From Gavia stellata (Eukaryota > Chordata > Aves > Gaviiformes > Gaviidae): 64,000 nucleotides of DNA. Position numbers and translations under genes: made by a program. Below are positions 36,110 through 49,720 of this stretch, piece after piece (position 1 is the stretch's first letter; every line of letters starts with the position of its first letter). The stretch spans positions 11,235,001 through 11,299,000 of the forward strand of contig NC_082637.1 in NCBI RefSeq assembly GCF_030936135.1. Reading direction: 5' to 3'. A model generated the notes under the pieces. The model was not told the origin of the DNA. It ran no database searches and saw only the letters and a program-made list of their open reading frames with translations.

Positions 36110-39100
36110 CTGGGCACCAGCTCAGCCAGTGACCACTTCAAGGGCTGCGAAGGGCGCAGTGAGCTGCCTGCGGTAAGCTGAGCCCACCCCACCTCTCCCA
36201 ATTTCCCTCCTCCCCAGAGCTCCCCACCAGGGCTGGGAGCTACTGCCCAGCTATGGGCCAGGGGGAGTGTGGCCCCCAACTCCTGCCAAAACAACCCCAA
36301 GCCCCATCCTTCTGCAGGCGAGAGGGATGCCCAGACCCTATTTTCCCACTAGATGGCAAACATTGCCTTCAAAACAGCCTTTCGAGGAGTTACGTGCCTT
36401 CCCTGTGAGAGGAGACTGAGAAAACCCTTCTCAGGCCAAAGTCCTGGGGGCAAAGGGCCTGACACGGCTCAGGAGCAGGGCTGGGGGTGGCAGGGACCCC
36501 TGGCATGCTCCTCATCTTGTTTTTTCTGTCATTTCTTATATTATTTTCCTTTCCCACCTGCCTGGTTTCTCCCTGGTCCTGCAAGACCCATCCTTCACCC
36601 TGTGCTGGTGGGGCTGAGCACCTTGGGCATGAAGAAGAGGCATCTAGTTAACCCTGGGTAGCACCCTGAACTTCCACAGCCACAAAGTGAAGCCCAGAGC
36701 TTTGCTGGGAATTAACTACATTGTGGTTTGCAAGCCAAATGTGTGCTCATTCCTCCTTGCAAGCCCCCAGGTCCACAGGCAAGCCATTATGCTGGGTATA
36801 AATAAGGGAGGCAGGGATGAAGGCTGTGCAGGTGGATGTACACACTTGTCTAAGATCTTCTGCCAGCTCGGATGTATTTCCAGGCTTTTGTACATTTGTT
36901 TGAATTCAGCCCCAGATTTTCTTATGGTCTCTGTATTAACCTTGTGCAGAAGTTTTTCTGAGTGTTTCCTGCTGGCTCTGGCACTGCTGCAATATTGCTG
37001 TGTGGTTAAACATGATGTGTCATAGCTAATGAAGGAGCTAACTGTGGATGGTAAATGTTTAATATGGACAAATCAAGCCAATTAGACAATGTCGAGAGAC
37101 AAGTGTGTCATCTCAGCTCTGTCTGTCCTGTGTGGGGGAGAGGGTCTGTGGAAGGGTACAATCCCAGCTGCTATAGGATCAGCAGCTCCCAGCACCAGCC
37201 AAGGGTAAAGACCCTGAATGCAGATCTTCCTGCAGACCCCCCAGACCACCGTGTAGGTAGCTTCATCTGGGGGAAGAAGACAACCTCTTTAGAGGAGAAT
37301 TTTGTTTCTGAAACAAAGAGCTCTGGGTGGCTAGAGGAGATGGCAGCCATCCCCGGCGCAGAGCTGCAGAAAGAGAAGTAAATCATCCCCCTCAAAGCAC
37401 TCCTTGGAGTCCCCCAACGGGACTCGGCCATTCAACAGCATGCCACCTGCTTTTGTGGCAAACCTGGGGCTCCAGGGCTCAGCAGTGCTTGGACAGGAGC
37501 ACCGGAGAACCCCAACATCTGGGTTCCTGAGGGCAGCCCCCCCACCTCGAGTGTTAACGAGCTAATGGCAGCAGCTGTATTTCCTCCACGAAGCGCTTGG
37601 GAGCCCTGCTCCTGGCAGCTCCCTTGCTGCCGCCAACGTTCCTGCCTGGGGACATTGTTCGGTATCAGTTACACTCGGGTGATAAGGGTCCTTCAGGCAT
37701 CCTGGCCACTTCCTTCAGGAAAGGATTACTGCCTCTTCCTCCACGAGGGCTGGGAAGCCCCTCTCGGGATTATTTATAGTCAAAGATAAAAATGTGAAAA
37801 ATGAAAGGAAGATGGTGAATGGGGAACAGAAACCGAGAGAGCTGGCAGGAGCCAGTCTGCAGCGTGTGGCTCAGGGCAGCAAGCCACTGACCCGTTGTGA
37901 CAACCACTGAACCACGAGCAGAGCAGGTAGAAAGCCCTTCTGGCCCTCTCCAGCATAGCTGGGCTCCCTGCCAGCCCTTGCGTTGGCATGTGCTGATGCC
38001 TGGGGACGTGGGCTCAGGGCAGAAGCAGTGACAACATGGGTGGCATGGGCTCTGGTGCATCCCTGTGGCTTGAGGCTTCCCCATCCCTTTGCCAAACTCA
38101 CAGCCTCCAAAGGCAGCAGAGCAGCAGTTTGGCACAGACATGGCTGCATCGTTCCTGAGGGTGGGATTTACAGATCCAGGAGGGTTTGACACTCACTCCT
38201 GACCCAAGGACACCAAGTTACGGACAAGCCCCCTTGCCTGAGGATGTCACATCTTTGCCTTGACACGTGCCTGATTCCAGCTTTCCAGTCCAGGTCCTGG
38301 GAGCGGTTCTGGCCCTTCCCTGTAGGGTCAAGGTTCTGGGGTTTTCATCCTGGGTGGTTTTCACCAAGCAAATGCTTCCTGCCTCTGTATGGCTTCTCTA
38401 AAAGATGACAGGCTGCCATGGGCAGCAGGCACCCCCTCAACCCCAGGTCTTGCTTTTCCCCCCCATCTCAGATCCCTGGAGGCTGCACCCGGCTTTCGTG
38501 TCAGTGCCAAGTGTTCCCAAGCTAACCAGCAAGCCAGGGTCTCTGGAGCAAACTGGGAGCCATGTCCCCTCCTGCCTGCAGCAGGGTGACACCATCCACA
38601 CCCCTCACCTGGTGCTGGCAGGAGAACACCCTCTAAGCACAAAGCAGCCAATGCTTCAGAAATGCTGGTGGAGCTGCACAGAGCTACTCTGGGTAAGGAC
38701 CTGCACCTCTCTCCCCTTGGCCTTTCACGGGGTCTTGGCCACGTGCATGGTGTGGGGCAGTGGTGGTAGAGGCAATGAGGCTGTGCTGGGGGGCTGTGGG
38801 GCTGTGCATCCTCTTTGTGCCGGTTTAGATCCCCCAGCAGGTGATGTATGAGAGGCATTAGCAAGCAAGGTAGCGGAGGGGGCTGGGGAAATGCTTTTTC
38901 TGTGTGCAGAGCTGAGGGATGAGCCTCTCCAGACCCAGCTGACCTTGCTTTCCATGGGGAGTAAAGGCAGTAACCCACCATGACACATTGAGAGCCCTAG
39001 CAGAAGCATCATGCAGAAACCACCACCCAGGACTCCACAGAGAAGAGCAGGGACCCTCCAGCTACATCTGCACTAGGAAGTCAGCTCTGCTGGGAACTGC

Positions 39101-42100
39101 TTTCTGGCCCTGGGTGAAGAGGCATGTGACAGCCAGCCTCCACCCTATTAAACTCTCTTCACCCTCCTTGGCTGCACACAAATTGCCTGTTGGGAATAAT
39201 GCCCACCCTTGGGGTCAACTGCCCAGGCTAGTTGACCTGGGCCAAAACCTGCCAGGAGCAATGCTGAGGGTGTTCCAGCACAAGGGGACATTTGCTTCAG
39301 TTACTGTCACCCACACAGACCTGATGCGCTGCAGTGGGACCCGCTGTGTCTTCAGGGGGCACTGGGACAGTGGAGAAGTTCAGACTCCTGCCTGTTGCAT
39401 GGCTAAAGATAACTGCTTGAGTTAAGGGGCCCACTGGGAGGATAAATAGAAGGAAACACAGTACAATTTGTGTGCCACCATTGCCAGGATAGCACCCTGC
39501 TGTGGCCCAACAGGAGGGGAACCCAGCAGAGACCGAAGCCTCAGAGGGGAGCAAAGACGAAGGAATCGGCATTGTTGGTGGCTCAGATCCTGCAGTGGGT
39601 TAGCGGGCTCCGCTTCCTGCAGGATTTTAGCTGTTTGCTTATTCCTTTTACATAAGCACATTGGTTCTGCTCCAGGGCCAGGTTCTGTGGTCAAGAACCT
39701 CTTTCTCTACCCTTTTGCATCACAATCCTTTAAAAGAAGCAGTTCCTAGGCTATGGCTTGAGGATCCATGGTGAAGACCTGACAGGTGATCTGCAGACCT
39801 GCTTCACCTCTATAGTGCTCCCTGCTTTGCAGGGCTGGAAACCCATAAGAGGCTTAAGAGCTGACCAGCGTCTGGAACCCAGAGGAAGGCTACCGGTGCC
39901 TGAAGAATCATGCTTTCATTTCCTCCTGAAGGCAGCCACTTCGAAGAAAATAGCCCGGAAAGGATCTGCTGCCTTTGCTGGGGCACTGGCTGCAAAGGGA
40001 AGTGTAAGTTCCCTTTGCCCAGGCTCCAGCACAGCCCACGGTGACCGCTACTGTGATTCCCCCGACATAATAATTCCCATATCCTTCTTGAAAGCACAGC
40101 TGGGATCCAGAAAGTAAGAAAAGCCAAAAAACACAGTTGCCCACAAGGAGGCTGTGTATCGGGATGATGGGCAGCAGCAGAAGCCCCACGAGGTGCAAGG
40201 AGGGGGTGCTGCCCAGCCAGCCATCGGGTTTCGCTCCCGTCACTCCAAGGGAAGCCCAGCCTCTTGGTGTCCCTGGGATCTGGACTTCCGATGTCATACA
40301 TCTCTCCTGTGCCCCTCAGTTTTGCCGAGAGCAGCAAGGGGACGGTGCAACCCCCATTGTCTCTCTGCTCGCTGGTCATGCCAGGAGGCAGGATGCAGAG
40401 TGACAAAGTACCTCTCCAGCCACACAATCCGTCAGCAGCAAAGGACAAATTAACATCAGCAATGGAAGAAGAGAGAGGGCAAGACTGAGACATAGGGGTT
40501 CCAAGTGTCCCTTCAAGGATATGAACCTACATCCTATCACTGTGAATATTTACACAAATGCACCCAGGGCTGTGTGATCTGCAAACCTGAGCAGATTGTA
40601 AAAAGGGGGATAAAGCACTGAGCTCTCCCTTGATCGTTTAGGTTTACCTTCACTTTTTTTTGACTGGAAGACAGTTACCATGCTGAGTTTGTGTACCTTG
40701 TACCCAATAAAGATATTAAAAGCCCTTTAATCTACTGCTGCATAATCAGCACCATATTTCACTGCGGAGCTAAACGGCTCTGGTGTGAGACGTTAGCTGT
40801 GCACGGCTTGGAGCTCACTGAAAAACATCCTTGATTAGCTGGGAAGTATTCACTGGCAAGCACTTGCTGCAGGCTGGGCAGGCTAGCCTTGCCCCATCCC
40901 TGGCTGTAAACCAGGTGGCTTTCAGAGTCCTTGCGTGGGTACAATGGGCCATGCACAACCTAGTGACAACTGGCCAGGCACGCTAGGAGGGTAAGGTGTA
41001 TTTTCAGGGTGTCAGCAGGGACGAACCCAGGGAATGGCACTGGGGAATGCGTCTGGAGAACTGACATGATGTCAGCTCTGCATTGATGCAGGCTTACATG
41101 TACCAGCATGGGACGTTAAAAAAGAGTAGCAGAGCCCCACCAGGATGGAGATTTTGGCTTCTTCCCATGCTCACTGTGTGCTGTGCAAGCTCTTTTACCA
41201 TGAGGAGCAGGGCACATGTGGAGGTCTCCCACGGTCAGCTCCCTCTGCCCCCGTGCAACCACTGCAGGTGCTGATGGAGGTTTGGGAGATGCTTTCTCCT
41301 TGCTCTGTGTTTGTGTGAGAAGGGACCTGTGGGGAGTAAGGCTTGTGGACCCATGCCAGCATATCAGAGTCCTTGAGATAGTGTCTCCAGCAAAGACAAG
41401 TGTTAAATGAACAAAACAAGGCTCCCCTGGCCTGGAGGAGTGTGGCAGTCTTCTGCTGGGATTTTAGGAGGCCCAACCTCATACATTGTGGCCTGAGCCC
41501 TGGGGCCCCCTGCATACCTTCAGGCAAAGTCCTCTCCAGCTTGTTTTTCTCTGCTGCCAGTTCCTGTGGGTCTCCGGGATGTGCTGGCACACAACCACGG
41601 CCGGGAACGGCTCCATGTGACAGCTAGCCTTGGACTTTGCCTGCCTGAACAAAGACAAGAAGAGGCTTGGTGGTGCCTTCCTTCTCCTTCCCAGCGGGTG
41701 GCTGCCTTTTTCTGCCGGCCGGGATTTTTCGGGGAGGCAGTGACATTCGGTTAAGTATTGCTAGGGCAGGGCAGGGAGCCAGGAGAGCTCTTGTTCCCGC
41801 AGGAGGAGAGGTCAAAGGACCAGCATGCTCCCTCCCAGACAGAGCTCACGGCTTCTCCATCTGCAGCCACTTCCTCAGGATATGAGAAACACTGGGTAGG
41901 TGAAGACCTCCTGGGGATGAAGGGCAGGGAAGAGCCTCTGCTGGTGCCCCTTATCCCAGCCTTGCTGGGGGATGAGGGGTGGCCGCAGCAAGCGTGGCGT
42001 TTGGAAAGGGCAGCAGCTACAGGGCTTGGTCCATAGGCAAGCAGCCCCAGGACCCCATGGGGCTGGTCTTGGGACATCAACATGAAAGGTGGGAGCAGGT

Positions 42101-45100
42101 TAATGACAGTCTGATGACTCAGGGGAGCGACAATACATCTTACAAGAGTAAGTGGATGTAATAGATACTGGGTGAAATTTAGCAGTGCAAAGGGCAGAGG
42201 AGACAGTCCAAGAACAGCAGTACTGGACTAGGACAGAGGCTGTGTCACTCTGGCTCTCTCTCCAGCTGAGACCACTACTAGATATATAAGAAAAAGCACA
42301 AGAAACAGAGCAAACCAGAGTCATCCTTCCCTGCCAACCCTTCCCAGCACCCAGGAGTCACCAGCGCAGGAGTTTCCCCAGCTGGAGCTTGCGTGGGACA
42401 CGTGCACCCACCCATGATGGGTTTGTCCAGCCCCTGTTTGAGCCTCTCCAGCACCCTGCGCTGCAGGTTTCCATGACTTATCTACAGAGGGTGTGAAAAG
42501 AGCACTCCCGTTTGCTTTAAACTTGCAACCTGATCATTTCAGGGATGGACACAGCTCGTGTCAGACCTGGGGACAACATTAGCACAGGAGCAGCTGGATT
42601 GGCCCCGGCAGCGCTGCAGTGGGCTGCGAGGAGGATGTTTCTAACCAAAATTGAAGCGGGATGCTGGATCAGCCTCCCTGAAGCAGGAGGAGGTTTGAAA
42701 AGACCTTCAGGATTTCCAGGGGGGGGCAGTGCACTTCAAAGGGGACCGTGGTAGCATCAGGAGAGGGGAGTGGAGCTCAGGGGCTTAGCGGGCTGCAACA
42801 TTATACTCCCAGCCTGCAGATGAGAAGTCCTGGACCTGCTGCCCAGGACCTCCCGACAGCTTCCCCGTGCAGTTTAGGGGCCCAGCTACGACCACAGCCG
42901 TGCTTAGAGCTGCCTGAAAGAAGGATCTGGATGCCTTTTCTTTTCCCATCCTTCTGACTGCTATCCTGATGACTCTCCCCTCTGCTTCCTGTAAAAAATG
43001 ATCCACAAGCAAGTCCTTCCTTGGCAGGGCATGGAGCCAGCCTGCCTTATCAGACACAGAAGAGCCAGCCAGGGACTTTCCACTCTTTGCTGCACTGCCC
43101 TGGTAGGAATACCAGCCTGGTACATCTTATTTGCTTCAGCGACTTCCCCAGCTCCCCTGCTCTGTGCTGCCTTTGCACTCTTGGCAGCTCTGCCCCCGCA
43201 GACTGGAGTCTTTACTCTCTTTGATAGCCTTTTCTTGGCCCTGGTCATCCTCTGCCTGGAAATCCTTGGACAGAAGTATCCCACAGGAAGGCTGGGAAAA
43301 AAGGTGCTGCCTCTGGGGCAGAACAGACCCCTCTGCTCCATGGGGAAGCCCCCAAAGTGGCCTCTTCCAGCTCTCTTTGCAAGCAGCTGAGACGAAGGCT
43401 CACTTGTGAATGTCTATGTTTGACTCTTTGCCCGTGCTGTCCCCAATGGCCCACACAAGTGTGGCACAGAGCTGCAGACTCTCTTCACACCAGAGCTGTA
43501 CCCAGACTCAATCTCCTGGCTTCCAGATAAAGCCCTTCATAGCAGATCCATATTAAATCGTTGCAGAACTACCTGCCCTCCATTGTCATACACACTGTCT
43601 GGAACAGGAGAGCAGCTTCTGGAAGAGAAGAAGGAATGCTGAGCAGATTGGGACTGTTCAGACTGGAAAGTACTGACCCAGAAGGTTTGTGTGAGTGCAA
43701 CCAGAAATACCCTACGAGGGGCAAGATCTGGAGCAGGACGAATTCCTTCCCAGACTGAGCTGAAGGGGTTCTGGGAGCAGAGAGAGCAATGACCCTCCTG
43801 AAGCCCAGCCAGAGCCCTTGTAGAAAAGCACCGCAGGGTCACATTTGCAGGGGTTAATGCCCTGCTGAAAGAAGTTGTTCTCTTCCTGCATTTGCCTGCA
43901 TGCAGTACGGGAAAGGCTGCAGCCTCAAAACTGATGATGCAAACAAGGCAGAGCCCCTCTGGACAGCTGGGAGCTTCTGCTCGTCACGGTCTTGTCCCAG
44001 CTGCCAGCACAGCCCGTGATGAATGGCCCTGGCGTGTCCTGGCACACCACAGCCCCCCAGCATTTACTTAGGCAGTTGTAACACAAGGAAGACAAATGAG
44101 ATGTAGAGAAACCCAACCTGCTGTTGGCCCCCTCCATCTCTGTTTACATGTCTGTTTTCTTCTCCAAGGCCGTGTATCTCCTTTGTTTAGGAGCGTGTCT
44201 GGCTTCTGATCCTGTTCCAGATGTTTTCTGCTCGAGCCCTTCCTCCTTCTGTTAAAGGACTGAGCACAGACACTTTAGGGCCCGCTTTGGTTAAAACGCC
44301 CTTGACTCAGATGCTTCAGACCTTGCACCAACTGAAAACCACAACCTCCATTCGGTGCTACCCACGGGGCCAGGCAGGGCACATCACCTGCCAGCCAAAC
44401 TCTCACGGCTGCCTCCCAATCAAAAAAACCCTCAAAACCTCGCAAGGGTGAGGATAAACCACCAGGTGGAAAGGTCTCCAGCTCTCTGAGCTCTCCAGAG
44501 GGAGAAAGGACCCCTCAAGGGCCTCCCTTTCCCCCTGACACCCTGAGCCCTGCTCCAAGCCCGGGCTGAGCATCAGGATCCTGGCGATACAGCCAGACAC
44601 CCCGCCGGAGCGTGCGGCACCACGGCAGCTCCCGGCAGCTCTGCAGGGAACCCAGCCCTGCAAGCACAGGTGGTCCGGGAAGCATTTGGCAAAATGGGAA
44701 CAGTGCGTCCTGCCAACTAGCTCTCCAGCTTCAAACCAGCCTTTATTTGTCTCGGAGCAAGACTCCACAGCTGCTTTCAAAAGGCATTTGATGCTAAACT
44801 CTTTGGCTTCACGTTCGCCCTGAAGAGCTCTTTTCTTTTCTCTCTTTGGGTTGCTTTCTTTTTTTCTCAAACCCAAACTCAAATTGTGCTGGTGAAACAG
44901 ACCCAAGGCTGCCAAGGCCCTTGCCCAAAGACCACTAGCATGTGGCCCAGACAGTGACAGCAAGGATGGTTTTTCACCACTGATGGTTCACACTCTAGTA
45001 TTAGTGTCTGCACAGCCAGCTCCACTTCAAAGAGGGCTCACGGATGCTACACGAGATCCACTTCCTTCGTCCCAGCTTGCCAACCTCTCCCCATGCCCCC

Positions 45101-45379
45101 AAGACACCTTCATCGCTGGGCACTGGCTCAGTTCCTGGATTTGCACCAGGGGACAACGGTTTCTTGTGGTCAGGGGCTGTCTCACGTCAAGCACCTAAAA
45201 AATGACTGGGGACTTCAGAGTGTGACTCTATCCTCCCACGTCCACCTTCTAGAGAGGTTCCCAAGGTCATGGTCCCTGTGATTCCATGCAGCCCTCAGAG
45301 GAATAACATAAGGCAGAGGAAGCCCACCTCACCCACTAGGAACCTGGTAGACCACAATAATAGAGGAAAAAAGGATTCG
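36110..45379. other. Intergenic stretch
   Basis: No gene is recognised. AT-richer patches lie at about 36880-37080 and 40540-40740; the latter holds an AATAAA on the + strand at 40706-40711 with no exon series leading to it. A hydrophobic open frame at 42998-43390 lacks any family likeness. I could not assign repeats here with confidence. Confidence 0.4.
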
Positions 45380-45845
45380 GAAGGACTGCTCCGGGTCATC
45401 TAACCCATCCTGTGCTGAGCCAGGGCCGGCACTGCTTACAGCTTTCCAACAGGCACTGGTCTAACCGTAAAAGTTTCTGGCAGTGGAGATGTAACATTTC
45501 TTCAGCTGCCTCTTCCTGCTAAATAGAATTTCCCCCTTAAGTCTGACCCCAAGGACCCCTGTGGTTTCTTGACCCATCAGAAGTAAACTGAGAGACTACT
45601 TTTTTCACTTTCTATTCACAGCATCCCTCTGTGCACTAGAGACCATCTTATCCATTCCTGGCATCAGGGTAAACCCAAGCTCCTTCAGCCTGTGCTTGGA
45701 GGCTAGGTCATCCAGAGCTCTGACCGAACTCACTGCTGACCTCCACAACCCTCCCAAGTGGGTGCACACCATTGCAGAGCCCAGTTGTCCCATCTGGGAC
45801 CACCTCTCCCACCAAGACTGATTTAAATAACTCCTCCACTACAGG
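45380..45845 (-). mobile_element. Possible ancient CR1/L3-like remnant
   Basis: The text GGTCATCTAACCCATCCTG near the start and the segment CTCCTTCAGCCTGTGCTTGGAGG at about 45672 resemble the reverse complement of avian CR1 3' coding sequence, but divergence is high and indels are many. The call rests on visual similarity only. Confidence 0.3.
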
Positions 45846-48180
45846 ATCACTCATGAGTGATGCCCAAAAGCCTCACTGAACAAAGCTCAGAGATAAATTA
45901 AAACAGTTGTCCCTGCCAGGAGGGAAGCGGACAGAGCCTGGATGCAGTGGCAGCAAGCTACGGGATATGTACCCCCTTGTCCTCGTCCCAGCAGCTGCAA
46001 CACAGCCCCCATTTCTCCCACTACCACTGCACCAGTTGCCAAGTTGGGCTGGAGATCTGAGCACCTCTTGGTATGAGGCTGACTCACAAACGGCTCTTTG
46101 TGGCGATTCTTTGCTTTAGTCTGCACTAACACAGTTTTAAACACAGGTTCTACAGCACACAGGTATGCCAGGAGATGCTAATTTTTGCAACAAGCCACCT
46201 GCATTGGATCTGCTAGCAGCAGAGCTAGTGAGCAGTTTAGCTTGAAACCAGGCCAAGGTGGAGAGAGCTTTCCTCCTACCATCCCCTGACATGCTGCAAA
46301 ATATCTACTGCTCCAAGTGTCTGCACTGAGATATGGGGCAATGCAATGCAAACAGGGCAGAGCCTCCTTACCCCAAGTGAGACGTGCAGAGCTAAGTGCC
46401 AGCATCTCCAGGACCTGCTGCCCTGCTTAAGCCAACCGAATGCCACAGGCTCAACAAAGAGCCATTGCACGGCATGGACAGAGCCTTTGGAAACAGCAGG
46501 GATCAACCCAGTGGACTTCAGCCCTGCTTTCTCCCCAGAGAGGCAATGAAACCCACAGCCCTGCAGGCTCTGACACCGGAAATTCCCTAGGGTAGCTGGC
46601 CTTGGCAGGGGCAGAGAAGGATGCTGGAGCATTGCGCAGTAGCTGGGAAATGAAACCAAGGTCTGTGAGAAGAGGGTGAATCCGTAGCTGTAGTGTATCC
46701 GGGACACTTCTGCTTTTGTTCTTTGCCATACAGTGGCTGTCATCCATCACTGTAAATGCTGACTGGTGCCTTTCCAAAAGCCACATCAACTAAATAAGAG
46801 AAAGGGAAACTACAAGTTGTGGGGTCTTTCAAGGGAAGTACTTGATTTCTTCACCAAAGACCACCTCAGCAGCTCACAAGGCTCCTGATAATAAATGCAG
46901 CTTTTCTGGAGCATTGTCCCCCTAGAGACAGGAGGAAGTCATGGCTTGATAACTTAAACAAGATTAAGAAACGTGCATGTAAACACAGTTGTGTGCTTGC
47001 AGTGTGGGGACAGTCAGTGCACAGCCCTGCAGAGGAGGGGTTTTCCCAGCCAAAACATCTGCAAGAAAGAAAACCTTGCTTTCTGTGGGAAAGTGGAGAA
47101 GAGTGAGATGTGTTTGTGGAGGGGGCAGACTGAAGGCTGCAGAGGGTGAACCTCCCAAGCCAAACAGCTGTACCACACCTGGCACATCTGCAGTGACACA
47201 AAACAGCTGCCGAATCCCTCTGGACAGGCACAGAATAGCCACCAGTCAGGTAAAGCCTGGGGCAGAAGGGTCCAAGGAAGCTGGGCAGAAACTGGGCAGC
47301 ACAGGGCCAAGCAGACAGAGGGAAAGAGAGGCCCCAGGGTTAGAGGTTTGCACTTGACAGAGCTAAACAAGTATCCCAGGAAGAGCCTCTGAATCTGCCT
47401 TACTTCTAGCAATCTTCTGGCTCTCCCTTTCCATGCCAGACTAGGAAAAGTTTTTCACGCTTAAGGGTTTAATGCATCCCAGACAGCATTGGGCTGCACA
47501 TCAATTTCCCAAATTCATGAGAAGCTCCAAAATCTTCTCTTTGTTGCTGCTGTCCTTGCCCAGTTCTCGCCCCATGGTTGTCCCTCCCATCTGCTCCCAA
47601 GCAGAGCTAAAGGAGCTCCCAGATCTTCATTAGTCCCCTCCAAGTCCCATCCCTGCAGTCTGAGCTGGTTGGTGCCTCCTCACCTCAGTCTCCTACAGAC
47701 CCAGCTCTGTTTTGCCATGCAACAACGCCAATTTGCTGTGGCTGCAGAGCAACTGAGAAAAGGAGGGAGGGCAGGTTCCCTGACAGCCTCCTGGCCAGGG
47801 GACACACCACGGGGAGCAGAGAAAACCTTACCTAGAGGCACAGCTAAGCAAGAAGACAGGAGGGAGAGGTGGGGAGTGACACAGAAATGGCACTAAGCCT
47901 CCCATCACTGCCTACCGGTTCATTGGAAAGGATGGGTAATGGGGAAGGTACTTTCCAGAGACTTCTGGCAGCGGAACAAGTCTCCTATTTGCTTGTCCTC
48001 TTGGTTTTCTCTTTAATCTCCAGTTTTTACTGCTACTGTGCATAAAGAGAAGATGGGTGCATCTGAGGGCAGAGAGGATGGGTCGTCCCCCCCCTTTCCA
48101 AAGGGTGCTCTGAGCCCTGGGATCCCGACAAGGGTGCGCCTGGCTCGTGGCTGAGCCTACACTGCAATGAGCTGTAGTAC
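45846..48180. other. Intergenic stretch
   Basis: I see no gene, RNA gene or clear repeat. Short overlapping open frames only. Confidence 0.4.
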
Positions 48181-48188
48181 CTGCAACT

Positions 48189-48196
48189 TATAAAAG
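48189..48196 (+). promoter_or_regulatory. TATA box candidate (TATAAAAG)
   Basis: A perfect TATAAAAG is followed by GC-rich sequence. About 145 bp downstream, the ATG at 48332 in the strong context GACCATGG opens a 63-codon frame. That frame has no recognisable domain, and no splice or poly(A) logic follows. Orphan TATA matches arise by chance. Confidence 0.2.
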
Positions 48197-49523
48197 CGCG
48201 GAGCTGAGCTGTAGGCACAAGCGTCCCCACATCAGACAATTTCTGGGCTCAGTTTGACTCCGGGAACCCAGGCCAGGAAATGCACCCTGGTCCCATGCTC
48301 CTGTCCTGGGGATCAGACCCCAGAAGCCAGACCATGGAGGTGCAGGCTGGGCGATACCACCAGGGAGAATCCAGCTGGAGGAGGAGAGTAGCAGGGATGG
48401 CACCAGCTCCTGCTCGGAGACCCACAGCCTGGACAAGGGTGCTTGGGGACGTCTTCCCACAGGACAAATCTCAGCAAGAAGTGTCTGGACAAGCAGCACC
48501 GGTGATGACATGCTGGGAATGAGAGGGGAGCAAGCAGGGGCCTGAGGAGGAGAGATGCCAGGCATGGATCCTCTCCTTCACCCACACACATTACTGTTTA
48601 TGCAAAAGTGAACAGTGCAATGGGACGAGACTAACAGGGCTTTTCCTCACATAGCTTCCCACCCTTCCCAATGGTCCAGATGTCCCATGTCCTCACAAAA
48701 ACCCAGGCAGGGCCCTGATCCCCCGCCAGCCGTGTCCGGCGCTCGTGCCAAGGGAGCTGTGCCCACGGAGAGCAGCCCCTTGCCTTGGCCCCAAGCAGAG
48801 GAGACTACCAGCACAGAGGACAACCAGCCCTTGTGCTGGCAAACGTGCCCAGGGCATGTTCACAGCTCCCATGGACTCCTCTGCACCAGGGAGCGATGTG
48901 GAGAGGCCGTGTGAGGGCTGCAGGAGCGGGAACAGTTTTTAGCCCCTGCAGTGCTGCTCATCTTGCCTGCGGGTGCATGCGGGGAGCATGCAGCCAGTTC
49001 CTCCCCAGTTGCTCCAGGAGCAACATGTGCAACACTTGGAGGATGCTGGTGACAGAAAAAGCCCCTGTACACTATGTCTTCAGAGGCAAGGGACAAAACC
49101 AGTTCCAGTAAAGCCCCTGGAAAGGGGTACTACAGCACCAAGTGAGACCAGTGTAGCATTTCCCTTTGGTGCCTGCTCTTGCTGCAGAGAAGCAGATGGG
49201 TGTCTTTGCTATGGACCTTCAATCCTACCTTCTGGCTGGGCATGCCCGTGCCAGGTCAGACCCTGAGACTGCAGCAAATTGTGCCTGTTGTGTCTTGCGC
49301 CCCTTGAATGCAGCCTGGGAAGCATCTGAGTCAGCTTTCACCATGCCTGGAAGAGACAGGAGTGCTCTCATGATCCCAGCAATGAGACCTGGCAGCTAGA
49401 GAACAACCCAAAGCATGCTCAGTTTCCTTGCATAGATGGAGCCTTGCCTTTCTTTCCTGGCCTTGTGTACAGTCATGAGGAGAGGGGCTGTTTTGTCAGC
49501 CCTCTAGGAAAGCTTTTCAGTTG

Positions 49524-49645
49524 TCACGCAGAATCACTAAGGTTGGAAAACACCTGTAAGATCATCAAGTCCAACCATCAACAAACAAACACCACCATTA
49601 AACCATGTCCCACAATGCCTTGTCCACATGTTCCTTGAACACCTA
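49524..49645 (-). mobile_element. CR1 LINE 3'-end fragment, inverted
   Basis: The reverse complement carries TTGGACTTGATGATCTTACA, CTTAGTGATTCTG and the ACATGGTTTAATGGTGG motif of the CR1 3' end. The 3' tail is at the low-coordinate side. Its 5' side ends abruptly at the adjacent pentanucleotide microsatellite. Confidence 0.9.
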
Positions 49646-49651
49646 TAATAT

Positions 49652-49720
49652 AACAAACGTAACATAACATAACATAACATAACATAACATAACATAACAT
49701 AACATAACATAACATAACAT
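49652..49720 (+). repeat. (AACAT)12 microsatellite
   Basis: Twelve perfect AACAT units fill 49661-49720, with an AACGT variant and AACAA just before. It starts at the 5' break of the inverted CR1 fragment. The perfect run suggests it is recent and length-polymorphic. Confidence 0.97.

Noticed and set aside
40706..40711. AATAAA as the 3' end of a plus-strand gene
   Set aside because: No exon series or reading frame leads to it; the surrounding AT-rich sequence makes a chance match likely.
42998..43390. Hydrophobic 130-codon frame that might be a membrane protein
   Set aside because: No credible start context, no splice sites or poly(A) logic, and no family resemblance.
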